A stretch of 64,000 bases of DNA, from NCBI RefSeq assembly GCF_013294065.1, contig NZ_JABSNM010000010.1, positions 1 through 64,000 of the forward strand. Reading direction: 5' to 3'. Shown piece after piece: positions 1 through 8,554 of this stretch. How positions within the stretch are numbered: the stretch's first letter is position 1; each line of letters opens with the position of its first letter. The notes below the pieces were generated by a model. That model was not told the origin of the DNA. It was given only the letters and a program-made list of their open reading frames with translations, and searched no databases. The translations under genes were made by a program, and so were the position numbers. Origin of the DNA: Sphaerotilus uruguayifluvii. Its GTDB lineage: Bacteria > Pseudomonadota > Gammaproteobacteria > Burkholderiales > Burkholderiaceae_C.

Positions 1-132
<132 letters not shown>

Positions 133-144
133 TCTTGTGTGACG

Positions 145-168
145 GGACGGCCGCGAGGCCGTCCTTTC
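145..168 (+). terminator. Hairpin between tuf and rpsJ
   Basis: A perfect 8-bp stem (145-152 with 157-164) closes a GCGA tetraloop and is followed by TTTCCC. It lies in the 101-base gap between tuf and rpsJ. The short T run suggests a weak or partial terminator that could lower rpsJ expression relative to tuf. Confidence 0.5.
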
Positions 169-233
169 CCTGACCGCGGCTGAACGCGCGGCGTCATGCC
201 GCCAGCCGCATCGCTCTTTACGAAGGAAAAGTC

Positions 234-545
234 ATGCAGAAGCAAAAGATCCGCATCCGCCTGAAGGCATTCGATTACAAGCTGATCGACCAGTCGGCCC
301 TGGAAATCGTCGACACCGCCAAGCGCACTGGCGCGATCGTCAAGGGCCCGGTGCCCCTGCCGACCCGCATGCAGCGTTTCGACATCCTGCGTTCGCCGCA
401 CGTCAACAAGACCTCGCGCGACCAGTTCGAGATCCGCACCCACCAGCGCCTGATGGACATCGTCGATCCGACCGACAAGACGGTCGACGCGCTGATGAAG
501 CTCGACCTGCCCGCCGGCGTCGACGTCGAGATCAAGCTGCAGTGA
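234..545 (+). CDS. rpsJ: 30S ribosomal protein S10
   Basis: S10 (103 aa) sits in the 30S head and, as NusE, also takes part in transcription antitermination. The sequence has the family signature, with [19 protein letters not shown] at the start, the motif GPVPLPTR in the middle and [12 protein letters not shown] near the end. GAAGGA supplies a ribosome site nine bases before ATG. In most proteobacteria rplC follows directly. Here a strong terminator and an unrelated opposing LysR gene follow instead, so rpsJ is detached from the rest of the S10 operon. Confidence 0.98.
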   Translation: MQKQKIRIRLKAFDYKLIDQSALEIVDTAKRTGAIVKGPVPLPTRMQRFDILRSPHVNKTSRDQFEIRTHQRLMDIVDPTDKTVDALMKLDLPAGVDVEIKLQ

Positions 546-605
546 TCGGGCCGATCCCCGGATCGTCCGCGCCGCGGATGACCGGGTGATGACGAGCACG
601 ACCAG

Positions 606-630
606 AAAGCGACCTCCGGGTCGCTTTTTT
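606..630 (+). terminator. Rho-independent terminator after rpsJ
   Basis: A 9-bp stem (606-614 with 619-627) closes a TCCG tetraloop and runs into six Ts. The T run overlaps the stop codon of the opposing LysR gene at 630. The A run on the other side makes it usable in both directions. It shows that transcription from tuf-rpsJ is meant to end here. Confidence 0.92.
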
Positions 631-1568
631 CATGCCTGATCGCCCTGCCCGCCGTCACCGTGGCCGACCGCCTCGACCAGCAGCGCGCGCAGCCAGCGCA
701 GCGCCGGATCGGCATGCTGGCGCGGATGCCAGGCCGCGTGCAGCGTGAACAGCGGGGACGCGAACGGCAGTTCGAAGCGCTCCAGCGTCGCCGCATGACG
801 CTCGGCCAGCCGGCTCGGCAGGGTCGCGACATGGTCGGTGGCGCGCACGATCTCCGGCAGCAGCGTGAAGTGCTGCACCGACAGCGCCACCTCGCGGCGC
901 CGGCCCAGCCCGGCCAGATGCGCGTCGAGCAGGCCGCTGTGGCTGCCGCCGGTCGAACTGACGACCACATGCGTCAGCGCGCAGTAGGCATCGAGATCGA
1001 GCGCGCCGGTGCCGCGCGGATGGCCGTGCCGCTGCACCAGCACGAAGCGCTCGGTCAGCAGCCGGCGCGAGCGCATCGCCGGCGGCACGCGGTCGCCGAT
1101 GCCGATCAGCAGGTCGACGTCGCCACGCTCGAGCTGCGCGATCGCCTCCGGCGCATCCGGCGCACGCAGCGCCAGGCGCACGCCAGGCCCGGCCTCGCGC
1201 GCCAGCGCCTCGATCAGCGGCAGGCCGACGATCACCGAGGCATTGTCGGTCTCGGCGACCTGGAAGACCCGCTCGTCATGGCGCGGATCGAACTCCGGAC
1301 GCTGGCGAACCAGCCGCTCCAGCCCGCGCAGCACCTCGTCCAGCGGATCCGCCAGCGCCTGCGCCCGCGGCGTCGGCGTCATGCCGCGGCCGCCGGGCGC
1401 CGGCACCAGCAGCGGATCGTCGAAGAGTCGGCGCAGGCGCGCGAGCTGCGCCGACAGCGCCGGCTGCCCCACATGCAGCCGCTCTGCAGCGCGAGTGACG
1501 TTGCATTCGTCGAGCAGCACCGCCAGCGACACCAGCAGGTTCAGGTCGACGCCCTTCAGATCGATCAC
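630..1568 (-). CDS. LysR-family transcriptional regulator
   Basis: This 312-residue LysR-type regulator has an N-terminal winged helix-turn-helix (about residues 8-65, with [20 protein letters not shown]) and a periplasmic-binding-protein-like effector domain (about 95-300). It is divergent from an MFS transporter gene, with 67 bases between the two starts. That is the classic arrangement in which a LysR protein controls the neighbouring gene. The gap holds a short inverted repeat, TCGTAGACGA (1578-1587). The effector cannot be told from sequence. Confidence 0.93.
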   Translation of the reverse strand: MIDLKGVDLNLLVSLAVLLDECNVTRAAERLHVGQPALSAQLARLRRLFDDPLLVPAPGGRGMTPTPRAQALADPLDEVLRGLERLVRQRPEFDPRHDERVFQVAETDNASVIVGLPLIEALAREAGPGVRLALRAPDAPEAIAQLERGDVDLLIGIGDRVPPAMRSRRLLTERFVLVQRHGHPRGTGALDLDAYCALTHVVVSSTGGSHSGLLDAHLAGLGRRREVALSVQHFTLLPEIVRATDHVATLPSRLAERHAATLERFELPFASPLFTLHAAWHPRQHADPALRWLRALLVEAVGHGDGGQGDQA

Positions 1569-1635
1569 ATCGATACCTCGTAGACGAACAAACGATTTCC
1601 ACTATAGGTCAGCCCGGCCGAGACTTGCCGGGATC

Positions 1636-2904
1636 ATGGATCGCTCTCGCCCCCTTTCCTGCCCGCGCCGGCTGCTGCCCACTCTCGGCGCCAGCTATTT
1701 CCTGTTCGGCACATCCTCTCTGGCTCTCATCGGCCTGCTCGACGCGATGGCCGCGGCCTGGCAGGTCACGCCGGCGCGCATCGCCGAGCTGGTCGCGGTG
1801 CATTCGCTGACCTTCGCGCTGGCCGCGCCGCTGCTGCAGATGCTGTGCGGCCACCGGCCGCGTCGCGAGCTGATCTGCGGCGGCCTGATGCTGCTCGGGC
1901 TCGGTGCGCTGGCCACCGTGCTGGCGCCGGACTGGAGCGCCGGCCTGGCGGCGAGGGTGCTGATGGCGCTGGGGGCCGCGGCGATCGGACCGGCCGCGTC
2001 CGCGGAAGGCGCCGCCCGGGTGGAGCCGCAGCGGCAGGCCCGCGCGCTGGCCACCGTCTTCGCCGGCATGACGCTGGCGATCGTGCTGGGCACGCCGCTG
2101 GCCGCCTGGCTGGGCCAGACGCTGTCCTGGCGCGCGATCTTCGTGCTGCTGGCGGTGGCCGCACCGCTGCTGGGCGGTCTGCTGTGGCGCTCGCTCGGCA
2201 GTGCCTCGTCGGGTCAGCGCATCACCCGCGAGGGCTTCGCGCGCACGCTCGAGCGCCCGGCGACCGCCTGGGCACTGCTGATGATGATGCTGCTGATGGC
2301 GGGGCAGTTCTGCGGCTACACGCTGCTGGTGCCGCTGATGACGCGACGCTTCGGCCTGGGTGAGGCCGACATGACCGGGGTGCTGATGCTGTTCGGCCTC
2401 GGGGGCGTGGTCGGCAACCTGCTGGCCGGCCGGCTGGGCAGCCGGCTCGGCCCGGTGCGGCTGATCGGGCTGTCGATCGCCGGGCTGGTGCTGGCCTTCG
2501 GCGGCCTGGCGCTGGCGCCGCGCCTGCCGGCGCTCGGTCTCGCGCTGATGCTGCTGTGGTCGGTCACCGGACTGCTGTTCGCCGCGCCACAGCAGCAGCG
2601 CCTGATCCAGCTCGCGCCGGCCTCGCTGCGCAGCCTGGCGCTGGCGGCCAACGCCTCGGCGATGTACCTGGGCATGTCGCTGGGCGCCTGGACCGGCGCG
2701 AGGCTCTGCGGCCTGGCCGGCGTCGAGGCGCTGATGCCCGCCTCGCTGCTGCTGACGCTGCTCGGCGCCCTGGCGCTGCAGCGCTCTCTGCAGGCTCAGC
2801 GCGACGAGGACTCCGCCGGCTGCACCCGCAGGCTCAACGCCGGTGCCGGCACCGCATCGGCCGCGCTGGGCGGCGCCACCACGCCGAAGGTCTGGGTCCA
2901 GTAA
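1636..2904 (+). CDS. MFS transporter (DHA1/AraJ-like exporter)
   Basis: A 422-residue, very hydrophobic protein with about 12 membrane segments in two halves and a short cytoplasmic loop near residues 195-210. It resembles drug or arabinose efflux permeases of the major facilitator superfamily. ATG at 1636 is chosen because hydrophobic MFS sequence starts directly after it; the open frame continues further upstream only as the shadow of the LysR gene. The last 36 residues are read antisense through the conserved C-terminal end of the CAP-domain gene, so the native stop may have been lost and the tail may be non-functional. It is probably controlled by the divergent LysR gene. The substrate is unknown. 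Confidence 0.9.
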   Translation: MDRSRPLSCPRRLLPTLGASYFLFGTSSLALIGLLDAMAAAWQVTPARIAELVAVHSLTFALAAPLLQMLCGHRPRRELICGGLMLLGLGALATVLAPDWSAGLAARVLMALGAAAIGPAASAEGAARVEPQRQARALATVFAGMTLAIVLGTPLAAWLGQTLSWRAIFVLLAVAAPLLGGLLWRSLGSASSGQRITREGFARTLERPATAWALLMMMLLMAGQFCGYTLLVPLMTRRFGLGEADMTGVLMLFGLGGVVGNLLAGRLGSRLGPVRLIGLSIAGLVLAFGGLALAPRLPALGLALMLLWSVTGLLFAAPQQQRLIQLAPASLRSLALAANASAMYLGMSLGAWTGARLCGLAGVEALMPASLLLTLLGALALQRSLQAQRDEDSAGCTRRLNAGAGTASAALGGATTPKVWVQ

Positions 2905-3398
2905 TGCCCGTAGGGGCTGCCGGGCAGGCTCACATGGGCAATCCCGGTCCCCCGCCACTCCGGCCGCAGGATGTTGGCCCGGTGCGCCTCGCTGCGCATC
3001 CAGGCCTCCACCGCGGCAGCGGCCTCCGCATGCCCGGCCGTGATGTTCTCGGCGATGCGGGCCGGGCGAGGATAGCTGGCGTAGATGCGTTCCGACCAGG
3101 CGCCGCCGCCATTGCAGTCGTCATGCTGGAAGCAGCGCGACACCGCCATGTCCGACGAGTGCAGGCGCGCCGCCTGCTGCAGCCGCGGGTCGATCTCGAC
3201 GGGCTGCAGCCCGTGGTCGGCGCGGATGCGGTTGATGCGCAGCAGGACCTCCTGCTCGAGCGAGCTGTCCGGCTGCGCTGCCGCCACGCTCCCCGTCGCC
3301 ACCGTGCCGGCACGCGCCTCGCGCACAGGCGCCCAGCCGGCCACCAGAACCATGCCCATCACGCAGATCCATCGATCTGCCCAGCGCCTCGCCCGCAT
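2796..3398 (-). CDS. CAP/SCP-family secreted protein
   Basis: A 200-residue protein with an N-terminal signal sequence (residues 1-30, basic start then WICVMGMVLVAGWAP) and a CAP domain (cysteine-rich secretory, antigen 5, PR-1; SCP/YkwD-like). Family motifs are visible: ARLHSSDMAVSRC with the metal-site histidine, AENITAG, AWMRSEAHRANIL and YGHYWTQTFG. Bacterial CAP proteins are exported and their function is mostly undefined. ATG at 3398 is preferred over an upstream start because the signal peptide begins there. It overlaps the convergent MFS gene by 109 bases. Confidence 0.9.
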   Translation of the reverse strand: MRARRWADRWICVMGMVLVAGWAPVREARAGTVATGSVAAAQPDSSLEQEVLLRINRIRADHGLQPVEIDPRLQQAARLHSSDMAVSRCFQHDDCNGGGAWSERIYASYPRPARIAENITAGHAEAAAAVEAWMRSEAHRANILRPEWRGTGIAHVSLPGSPYGHYWTQTFGVVAPPSAADAVPAPALSLRVQPAESSSR

Positions 3399-3500
3399 GA
3401 CCACCCCACGACGATCGGATTGCCCTGTCGTCGTGCCGGCAGCGGCCGGCATCCGGCCCGCTGCACGGGCCTCCCCGCGACAGGTGGCGCGACCTTATCG

Positions 3501-3513
3501 GGGTACTTTCCGG
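3501..3513 (-). promoter_or_regulatory. Shared motif upstream of the CAP gene
   Basis: On the minus strand this reads CCGGAAAGTACCC, about 100 bases before the CAP gene start. A near copy lies before the small cysteine-protein pair (4148-4161), and the ten-base core GGAAAAGTAC recurs before the dynamin-like gene (31266-31275). It may be a common regulatory site, but this rests only on recurrence. Confidence 0.3.
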
Positions 3514-3573
3514 TCACCGCTCCCGCATCCGCGGGGCTCCCCCTGCCAGGGGGTGAAGTTCATGCGAGCTCGG

Positions 3574-3852
3574 TCACGCCGGCGCGCGCCAGCAGGCCAT
3601 CGCCCCATCGCGCCAGAACATCACCTCGCCGTAGTAGTAGAGCCAGACGCAGTTGCTGCAGCCGCGGCCGCAGCAGCTGATCGGTGCCTCCGGAGCATCC
3701 TCGAGCCGCTCCTGCACGCCATGGTCGGCGGCGCGGCGCCGCACTTCGGCGATCAGCGCCTCGGCCTCGACCTTCAGCGCCGGCTGCAGCGCAGCCAGCG
3801 CCGCATCGGCGAGATCACGGTAGTCGGGCGGCGTCATCACGGGCCAGATCAT
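3574..3852 (-). CDS. Oxidoreductase-like domain small cysteine protein
   Basis: A 92-residue protein whose C-terminal part carries the cluster CCGRGCSNCVWLYYYGEV (residues 66-83). This fits the small oxidoreductase-like N-terminal domain family (PF09791), in which CCGxGCxxCVW is the hallmark. The four cysteines suggest metal or iron-sulfur binding, but no activity is established that I know of. ATG at 3852 is chosen because the family begins there; upstream sequence is the out-of-frame shadow of the preceding gene. It lies 16 bases after a paralogue of the same family, so the two form an operon. Confidence 0.82.
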   Translation of the reverse strand: MIWPVMTPPDYRDLADAALAALQPALKVEAEALIAEVRRRAADHGVQERLEDAPEAPISCCGRGCSNCVWLYYYGEVMFWRDGAMACWRAPA

Positions 3853-3868
3853 CGTCAGGTCCTCGCGT

Positions 3869-4099
3869 TCACGGCGCCCAGCGCAGCAGCGCCTCGTCGC
3901 GCCAGTAGCCCAGATCGCCGTAGTAGCCCTCCCAGACGCAGCCGATGCAGCCGTTGCCGCAGCAGTTGCCGGGCTCGGCCGGAGGATCGGACAGCGTGAC
4001 GCCTTCGGCGCGGGCGCGCTCGCTGACGGCGCGCACCAGCGCACGCGCCTCGCCAGGTTCGGACGGATTCCAGGACTGCAGGACAGGATCGCTCAGCAT
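3869..4099 (-). CDS. Oxidoreductase-like domain small cysteine protein, paralogue
   Basis: A 76-residue protein with the same cysteine signature as the next gene: NCCGNGCIGCVWEGYYGDLGYW near residues 44-65. It is the first gene of a two-gene minus-strand unit. Outside the motif the two paralogues share only the aromatic-rich tail (YYG..xYWRD and FWRDGA), so they are old or fast-diverging duplicates. A possible -10 element (GATAGA) and the motif CCGGAAAAGTACCC lie upstream. Function is unknown; a cluster-binding role is inferred from the cysteines. Confidence 0.8.
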   Translation of the reverse strand: MLSDPVLQSWNPSEPGEARALVRAVSERARAEGVTLSDPPAEPGNCCGNGCIGCVWEGYYGDLGYWRDEALLRWAP

Positions 4100-4147
4100 G
4101 ATGGGGCCGCGTTCTATCACAGACCCCGCGCGACTGGCCCCCGGGAA

Positions 4148-4161
4148 GGGTACTTTTCCGG
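4148..4161 (-). promoter_or_regulatory. Shared motif upstream of the cysteine-protein operon
   Basis: The minus strand reads CCGGAAAAGTACCC, 49 bases before the start of the first cysteine protein. The same core lies before the CAP gene and the dynamin-like gene. Confidence 0.3.
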
Positions 4162-4248
4162 AGCTCGACGGCAGGCACATCGGTTTCAATACATAAAGAG
4201 AGCGCTGCGCGACGCACAATTGCCATCCTTCCCCATCGCGCCTTCGAC

Positions 4249-4656
4249 ATGAGCACGCCCACCCCCGACACGCCTCCGGTCTTCCTGCAGACGATCCTGT
4301 TCACCGACAGCGACGGCCGGGCCCGCTTTCGCGAGGACCGCATCGCGCTCGACCAGGGCAAGCCGGCCGCACGGCTGTCCGCCCCTCTGCCGGCGCGCGA
4401 GCTGCAGCTGCGCCAGAGCCCGCCGGGCTTCCGCAGCGAGTTCCACTGCACCGGCGAGCCGCAATGGGTCTTCATCCTGAGCGGCCGCATGGAGATCGGC
4501 CTGCAGGACGGCAGCTCGCGCATCTTCTCGGCCGGAGAGCATTTCTACTCCGCCGACGTGCTGCCCGAGGGCGCCACCTTCGATCCGGCCGTGCATGGGC
4601 ACTGGAGCCGCCAGGTCGGCGACGAGCCGCTGCGCACGCTGTTCGTGCGCGACTGA
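4249..4656 (+). CDS. Cupin-domain protein
   Basis: A 135-residue single-domain protein with a cupin beta-barrel pattern: FRSEFHCTGEPQWVFILSGRMEIGL (residues 62-86) followed by AGEHFYSADVLPEG and GHWSRQVG. The first motif retains only one of the usual metal histidines, so metal binding is uncertain. It lies 30 bases before a diguanylate cyclase gene on the same strand and may be co-transcribed. Possible roles are small-ligand binding or a non-enzymatic sensor. No specific substrate can be assigned. Confidence 0.8.
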   Translation: MSTPTPDTPPVFLQTILFTDSDGRARFREDRIALDQGKPAARLSAPLPARELQLRQSPPGFRSEFHCTGEPQWVFILSGRMEIGLQDGSSRIFSAGEHFYSADVLPEGATFDPAVHGHWSRQVGDEPLRTLFVRD

Positions 4657-4686
4657 TCCCCACGCCTTTCAGGACATCGCCGCCGC

Positions 4687-5694
4687 ATGTCGCACCTTGT
4701 CGAGCACATGGCTCAGCTGGCCGGCCAGCGGGACCCCGCGGCGCTCGACAGCTGCTTCATCGACCTGTTCGCCGAGCTGCTGGGGCCGCGGCGGCTGCGG
4801 GTGCTGCGCAGCCATGCCGCCGAGCAGCGCAAGTGGTACGTGACCCGGCATCACGGCGTGTTCGACGACATCTCGCCGGACCTGCCGCCCAGCGCGCAGG
4901 ACGAGCCGCTGCTGCAGCATTGCATCTCGCTCGGCCAGCCGCTTGCCCTGCCGGGCGAGCCGGTGCGCACGCTGGTGCCGCTGACCACCGACAGCGACGA
5001 GATCGCGGTCGTCGAGATCGTCACCGAGCAGCCGATCGGCACCGACCTGCTGCGCACCGTCAACGCGATCCAGCGCTTCAGCATGCACCTGCATGCGCTG
5101 CTCGACGAGAACGAACGGGACTCGCTGACGCGCCTGCTGAACCGCAAGTCCTTCGACGAGACCTTCGTGCGCGCCGCGCTGAACCTGGATCCGGCAGGCG
5201 CCCCCACCAGCGACGCCCAGGAGCGTCGTCGCCCGAACATCGAGGGCTCGCACTGGCTCGGCGTCATCGACATCGACCACTTCAAGCGGGTCAACGACGT
5301 GCACGGTCACCTGATCGGCGACGAGGTGCTGATCCTGGTGGCGCAGCTGATGAAGAACACCTTCCGCGCCAGCGACCGGCTCTACCGCTTCGGCGGAGAG
5401 GAGTTCGTCGTGCTGCTGCGCTGCAGCGACGCACTCGGGGCCGAGGCGGCCTTCGAGCGGTTCCGTCGCCATGTCGAGCAGACCGACTTCCCGCGCGTCG
5501 AGCACCTGACCGTCAGCATCGGCTTCACCGCGATCGACGCCGGCGACACGCCGGGCAGCGCCTTCGAGCGCGCCGACCAGGCCGTCTACCACGCCAAGGA
5601 GAACGGCCGCAACATGGCGGTCTCGCACGAGGCCCTGACGGCCTGCGGGCTGCTTCAGGCCAAGGATCAGGACGGCGGCGTCGAGTTCTTCTGA
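4687..5694 (+). CDS. Diguanylate cyclase (GGDEF) with N-terminal sensor
   Basis: A 335-residue soluble protein. Residues 1-140 look like a GAF-type sensor domain; residues 146-325 form a GGDEF domain that makes cyclic di-GMP from two GTP. The active site reads GGEEF (236-240), and the metal-binding aspartate lies in VIDIDHFK. The product-inhibition site RASD (227-230) is intact, five residues before the active site. The protein should therefore be active and feedback controlled. No membrane segments are visible. An intrinsic terminator follows 33 bases after the stop. Confidence 0.95.
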   Translation: MSHLVEHMAQLAGQRDPAALDSCFIDLFAELLGPRRLRVLRSHAAEQRKWYVTRHHGVFDDISPDLPPSAQDEPLLQHCISLGQPLALPGEPVRTLVPLTTDSDEIAVVEIVTEQPIGTDLLRTVNAIQRFSMHLHALLDENERDSLTRLLNRKSFDETFVRAALNLDPAGAPTSDAQERRRPNIEGSHWLGVIDIDHFKRVNDVHGHLIGDEVLILVAQLMKNTFRASDRLYRFGGEEFVVLLRCSDALGAEAAFERFRRHVEQTDFPRVEHLTVSIGFTAIDAGDTPGSAFERADQAVYHAKENGRNMAVSHEALTACGLLQAKDQDGGVEFF

Positions 5695-5727
5695 AGCATC
5701 GAACCGGGATTCCGATCCGGAAAAGGA

Positions 5728-5752
5728 AAAAGCCGGCGCAAGGCCGGCTTTT
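5728..5752 (+). terminator. Bidirectional terminator between GGDEF gene and tRNA genes
   Basis: A symmetric hairpin, AAAAGCCGGC (5728-5737) and GCCGGCTTTT (5743-5752), encloses a five-base loop. The A run and T run let it stop both the cyclase transcript and the tRNA transcript coming from the other strand. Confidence 0.9.
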
Positions 5753-5758
5753 CTGATT

Positions 5759-5835
<77 letters not shown>

Positions 5836-5924
5836 ACTGAAATCTTTTCAAGAAACCCGGAAAACCTTGTTTCCGTCTTCTCTCGTCATCAGGTTCTGGT
5901 GAATGCCCTGATCACGACTGAATC

Positions 5925-6001
<77 letters not shown>

Positions 6002-6014
6002 ACTGAAGAATCAG

Positions 6015-6044
6015 ATTCTATCCTTTTTCATGCCCCTGCGGCAA
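6015..6044 (-). promoter_or_regulatory. Promoter for the tRNA-fMet pair
   Basis: On the minus strand TTGCCG (6044-6039) and TAGAAT (6020-6015) are separated by 18 bases. The predicted start, near 6008, is seven bases before the mature tRNA end. No other good promoter is seen before copy 1, so the two tRNAs may share one transcript. Confidence 0.55.
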
Positions 6045-6064
6045 GAGATTTCGGGAGAAATCTC
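6045..6064 (-). terminator. Possible terminator of the spc-alpha operon
   Basis: A 7-bp A/T-rich stem, GAGATTT and AAATCTC (6045-6051 with 6058-6064), lies 20 bases after the rplQ stop. It lacks a T tail and abuts the tRNA promoter, so it may be inefficient and allow read-through into the tRNA genes. Confidence 0.35.
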
Positions 6065-6083
6065 CTGGAAGGACATCAGCCGA

Positions 6084-6482
6084 TCACTCGGCAGCCTGCT
6101 CGGCCGGAGCGGCAGCGGTCTCTTCGCCGCGGTCGACCAGTTCGACGAAAGCCATCGGAGCGTTGTCGCCGACGCGGAAGCCCATCTTCAGGATGCGGGT
6201 GTAGCCGCCCGGACGGGTCTGGAAGCGCGGGCCCAGCACGTTGAAGAGCTTGACGACGTTGTCGCGGTCGCGCAGGCGGTCGAAGGCCAGGCGCTTGTTG
6301 GCCAGGGTCGGCTCCTTGGCCAGCGTGATCAGCGGCTCGACGACGCGGCGCAGTTCCTTGGCCTTCGGCACGGTGGTCTTGATGGCCTCGTGCTGGATCA
6401 GCGAGTTGGCCATGTTGCGCAGCATCGCCTGGCGGTGGGCGGAGGTGCGGTTGAGCTTGCGCAGGCCGTTGCGGTGACGCAT
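6084..6482 (-). CDS. rplQ: 50S ribosomal protein L17
   Basis: L17 (132 aa) begins with the invariant [20 protein letters not shown] and contains TKEL-like [17 protein letters not shown]. The tail after residue 118 is alanine- and glutamate-rich and not conserved. It is the last gene of the alpha operon, directly after rpoA, as in other proteobacteria. Confidence 0.98.
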   Translation of the reverse strand: MRHRNGLRKLNRTSAHRQAMLRNMANSLIQHEAIKTTVPKAKELRRVVEPLITLAKEPTLANKRLAFDRLRDRDNVVKLFNVLGPRFQTRPGGYTRILKMGFRVGDNAPMAFVELVDRGEETAAAPAEQAAE

Positions 6483-6580
6483 GGTGAAAGTCCTTTCGTT
6501 GGATTAATGCCGGTGGCCGGATCAGGTACCACCGGGGGACCGGGCGGCCGACAGGACGGCTCGCCCGAGATCAGGCCGGA

Positions 6581-7567
6581 TCAGCGCTTGTCCAGGCCTT
6601 GCGGCGGCCAGTTCTCCAGGCGTGCGCCGAGGGTCAGACCACGGGAAGCCAGGACTTCCTTGATCTCGTTGAGCGACTTGCGACCCAGGTTCGGGGTCTT
6701 CAGCAGCTCGGTCTCGGTGCGCTGGATCAGGTCGCCGATGTAATAGATGTTCTCGGCCTTCAGGCAGTTGGCCGAACGCACGGTGAGCTCGAGCTCGTCG
6801 ACCGGACGCAGCAGGATCGGGTCGAAGTGCTGGGCACGCGGCGCCGGCTCGACGATGCCGGCCAGATCGTTGCCTTCGAGCTGCGCGAACACCGCCAGCT
6901 GCTCGACGAGGATCTTGGCCGAGGCACGCACGGCCTCTTCCGGGGAGATCGCACCGTTGGTCTCGATCTCCATCACCAGCTTGTCCAGATCGGTGCGCTG
7001 CTCGACGCGGGCGCTCTCGACCGTGTAGCTGACGCGCTTGACCGGCGAGAACGAGGCGTCCAGCACGATGCGGCCGATCGACTTGGTCGGCTCGTCAGCG
7101 TAGCGGCGCATCGTGCCCGGCACGTAGCCGCGGCCCTTCTCGACCTTGATCTGCATGTCGAGCTTGCCACCCTGGGCCAGGTGAGCGATCACCAGATCCG
7201 GGTTGATGATCTCGACGTCATGCGGCGTCTGGATGTCGCGCGCGGTGACCGGGCCTTCGCCTTCCTTGCGCAGGACCAGCGTGACCTCGTCACGGTTGTG
7301 CAGACGGAACACCACGCCCTTCAGGTTGAGCATGATGTGGACCACGTCTTCCTGAACGCCATCCACCGTCGAGTACTCGTGCAGCACGCCGGCGATCGTC
7401 ACTTCGGTGGGCGCATAGCCGACCATCGACGACAGCAGCACGCGGCGCAGCGCGTTGCCCAGGGTGTGACCATAGCCACGCTCGAACGGCTCCAGCGTCA
7501 CCTTCGCGCGGTGACCGCCCAGCGGTTCGACGTTGATGGCCTTGGGCTTCAGCAGATTGGTTTGCAT
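6581..7567 (-). CDS. rpoA: RNA polymerase alpha subunit
   Basis: A full-length alpha subunit (328 aa). The N-terminal assembly domain (residues about 1-235) holds [20 protein letters not shown]; a linker follows. The C-terminal domain (about 250-328) contains the two helix-hairpin-helix elements and [12 protein letters not shown], which contact UP elements and activators such as the Crp/Fnr protein encoded in this window. It stands between rpsD and rplQ, the standard place in the alpha operon. Expression probably benefits from the internal promoter at 8492-8497. Confidence 0.98.
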   Translation of the reverse strand: MQTNLLKPKAINVEPLGGHRAKVTLEPFERGYGHTLGNALRRVLLSSMVGYAPTEVTIAGVLHEYSTVDGVQEDVVHIMLNLKGVVFRLHNRDEVTLVLRKEGEGPVTARDIQTPHDVEIINPDLVIAHLAQGGKLDMQIKVEKGRGYVPGTMRRYADEPTKSIGRIVLDASFSPVKRVSYTVESARVEQRTDLDKLVMEIETNGAISPEEAVRASAKILVEQLAVFAQLEGNDLAGIVEPAPRAQHFDPILLRPVDELELTVRSANCLKAENIYYIGDLIQRTETELLKTPNLGRKSLNEIKEVLASRGLTLGARLENWPPQGLDKR

Positions 7568-7706
7568 TCAAAGTTCCTGTCAATACCCTCGGCTCGTTAC
7601 ACCGATAAGGCTGATGGACCCACCGGGCATTGCAAGGCCTCCGTGCGCCCGGGACGCAGGGAGGCCCACGACGCGGAGGCTTCATTCCCCCGCGTCAGCT
7701 CGCACA

Positions 7707-8330
7707 TCAGCGCGAGTACAGTTCGACGATCAGCGATTCGTTGATCTCGGCGCCGAATTCGTCGCGGTCCGGCGACTTCTTGAAGGTGCCTTCCATCTTC
7801 GTGACGTCGACGGCGACCCAGCCCGGCAGGCCGATCGATTCGGCCAGCTTCAGCGAGTCGGCGATGCGCAGCTGCTTCTTGGCCTTCTCGCGCACGGCGA
7901 CGACGTCACCGGCCTTGACCATGAACGACGGGATGTTCACGACTTCGCCGTTCACCACGATCGACTTGTGCGACACCAGCTGGCGGGCTTCCGCGCGGGT
8001 CGAGCCGAAGCCCATGCGATAGACGACGTTGTCCAGGCGCGATTCCAGCAGCGACAGCAGCGTCGCGCCGGTGTTGCCCTTGCGGCGCTCGGCCTCGGCG
8101 AAGTAGCGGCGGAACTGCTTTTCCAGCACGCCGTACATGCGCTTGACCTTCTGCTTCTCGCGCAGCTGCAGACCGAAGTCGGAGGTGCGGCTGCCCGAAG
8201 TGCGGCCGTGCTGACCCGGCTTGGTGTCGAACTTGGCCTTGTCGCTGATCGAGCGGCGGGCGCTCTTCAGGAACAGGTCGGTGCCTTCGCGGCGGGAAAG
8301 TTTGGCCTTCGGGCCGAGGTAACGTGCCAC
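7707..8330 (-). CDS. rpsD: 30S ribosomal protein S4
   Basis: S4 (207 aa) nucleates 30S assembly on 16S rRNA and in enteric bacteria represses the alpha operon. The sequence begins [19 protein letters not shown] and contains the S4 RNA-binding domain ([32 protein letters not shown], about residues 95-130). The four-cysteine zinc motif of some S4 proteins is absent. A 224-base gap separates it from rpsK, unusually long for this operon. The gap contains a promoter-like TATAAT and hairpins. Confidence 0.98.
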   Translation of the reverse strand: MARYLGPKAKLSRREGTDLFLKSARRSISDKAKFDTKPGQHGRTSGSRTSDFGLQLREKQKVKRMYGVLEKQFRRYFAEAERRKGNTGATLLSLLESRLDNVVYRMGFGSTRAEARQLVSHKSIVVNGEVVNIPSFMVKAGDVVAVREKAKKQLRIADSLKLAESIGLPGWVAVDVTKMEGTFKKSPDRDEFGAEINESLIVELYSR

Positions 8331-8422
8331 GGACGGTGTCCTTGTGAGAATGTCTGACGCACGCGGATCGTGCGCGAGTCATGTGCGCCGGGCGCCATGA
8401 CGGTGGTCTTCGAAGATGAGAG

Positions 8423-8440
8423 GAGCCGCGTCGGCGGCTC
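8423..8440 (-). promoter_or_regulatory. Second hairpin in the rpsD leader
   Basis: A 7-bp stem, GAGCCGC and GCGGCTC (8423-8429 with 8434-8440), closes a four-base loop. It lies between the larger hairpin and the rpsD start in the presumed leader RNA. Confidence 0.4.
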
Positions 8441-8452
8441 TTCAACGAGATT

Positions 8453-8482
8453 GCCGGCGAGCACGCGGTGGTGCTCGCCGGC
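8453..8482 (-). promoter_or_regulatory. Long hairpin at the 5' end of the rpsD leader
   Basis: A perfect 12-bp stem (8453-8464 with 8471-8482) closes a six-base loop. No T run follows in the transcribed direction, so it is not a classical terminator. It starts just after the predicted start site of the internal promoter and could protect the 5' end, be a processing site or bind a ribosomal protein. Confidence 0.55.
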
Positions 8483-8491
8483 GAACCTGAG

Positions 8492-8497
8492 ATTATA
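8492..8497 (-). promoter_or_regulatory. Internal promoter -10 element before rpsD
   Basis: The minus strand reads a perfect TATAAT here, in sequence that is otherwise about 70 percent GC. A weak -35 candidate (TTGCAG, 8522-8517) lies 19 bases upstream. The start site would be near 8485, giving a leader of about 155 bases for rpsD-rpoA-rplQ. Confidence 0.5.
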
Positions 8498-8554
8498 GTG
8501 CAACGCGCCGCCGCAGCTGCAAGAGCCGCGTGCAGCGTCGTGCAGGCAACAGCC

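Noticed and set aside
660-1583. Long open frames antisense to LysR and other genes
   Set aside because: GC-rich codon use creates long antisense frames. These lack recognisable domains and start sites and lie fully under well-supported genes.
1009-1635. N-terminal extension of the MFS transporter
   Set aside because: The frame stays open upstream, but the residues are arginine/serine-rich shadow of the LysR gene and not MFS-like.
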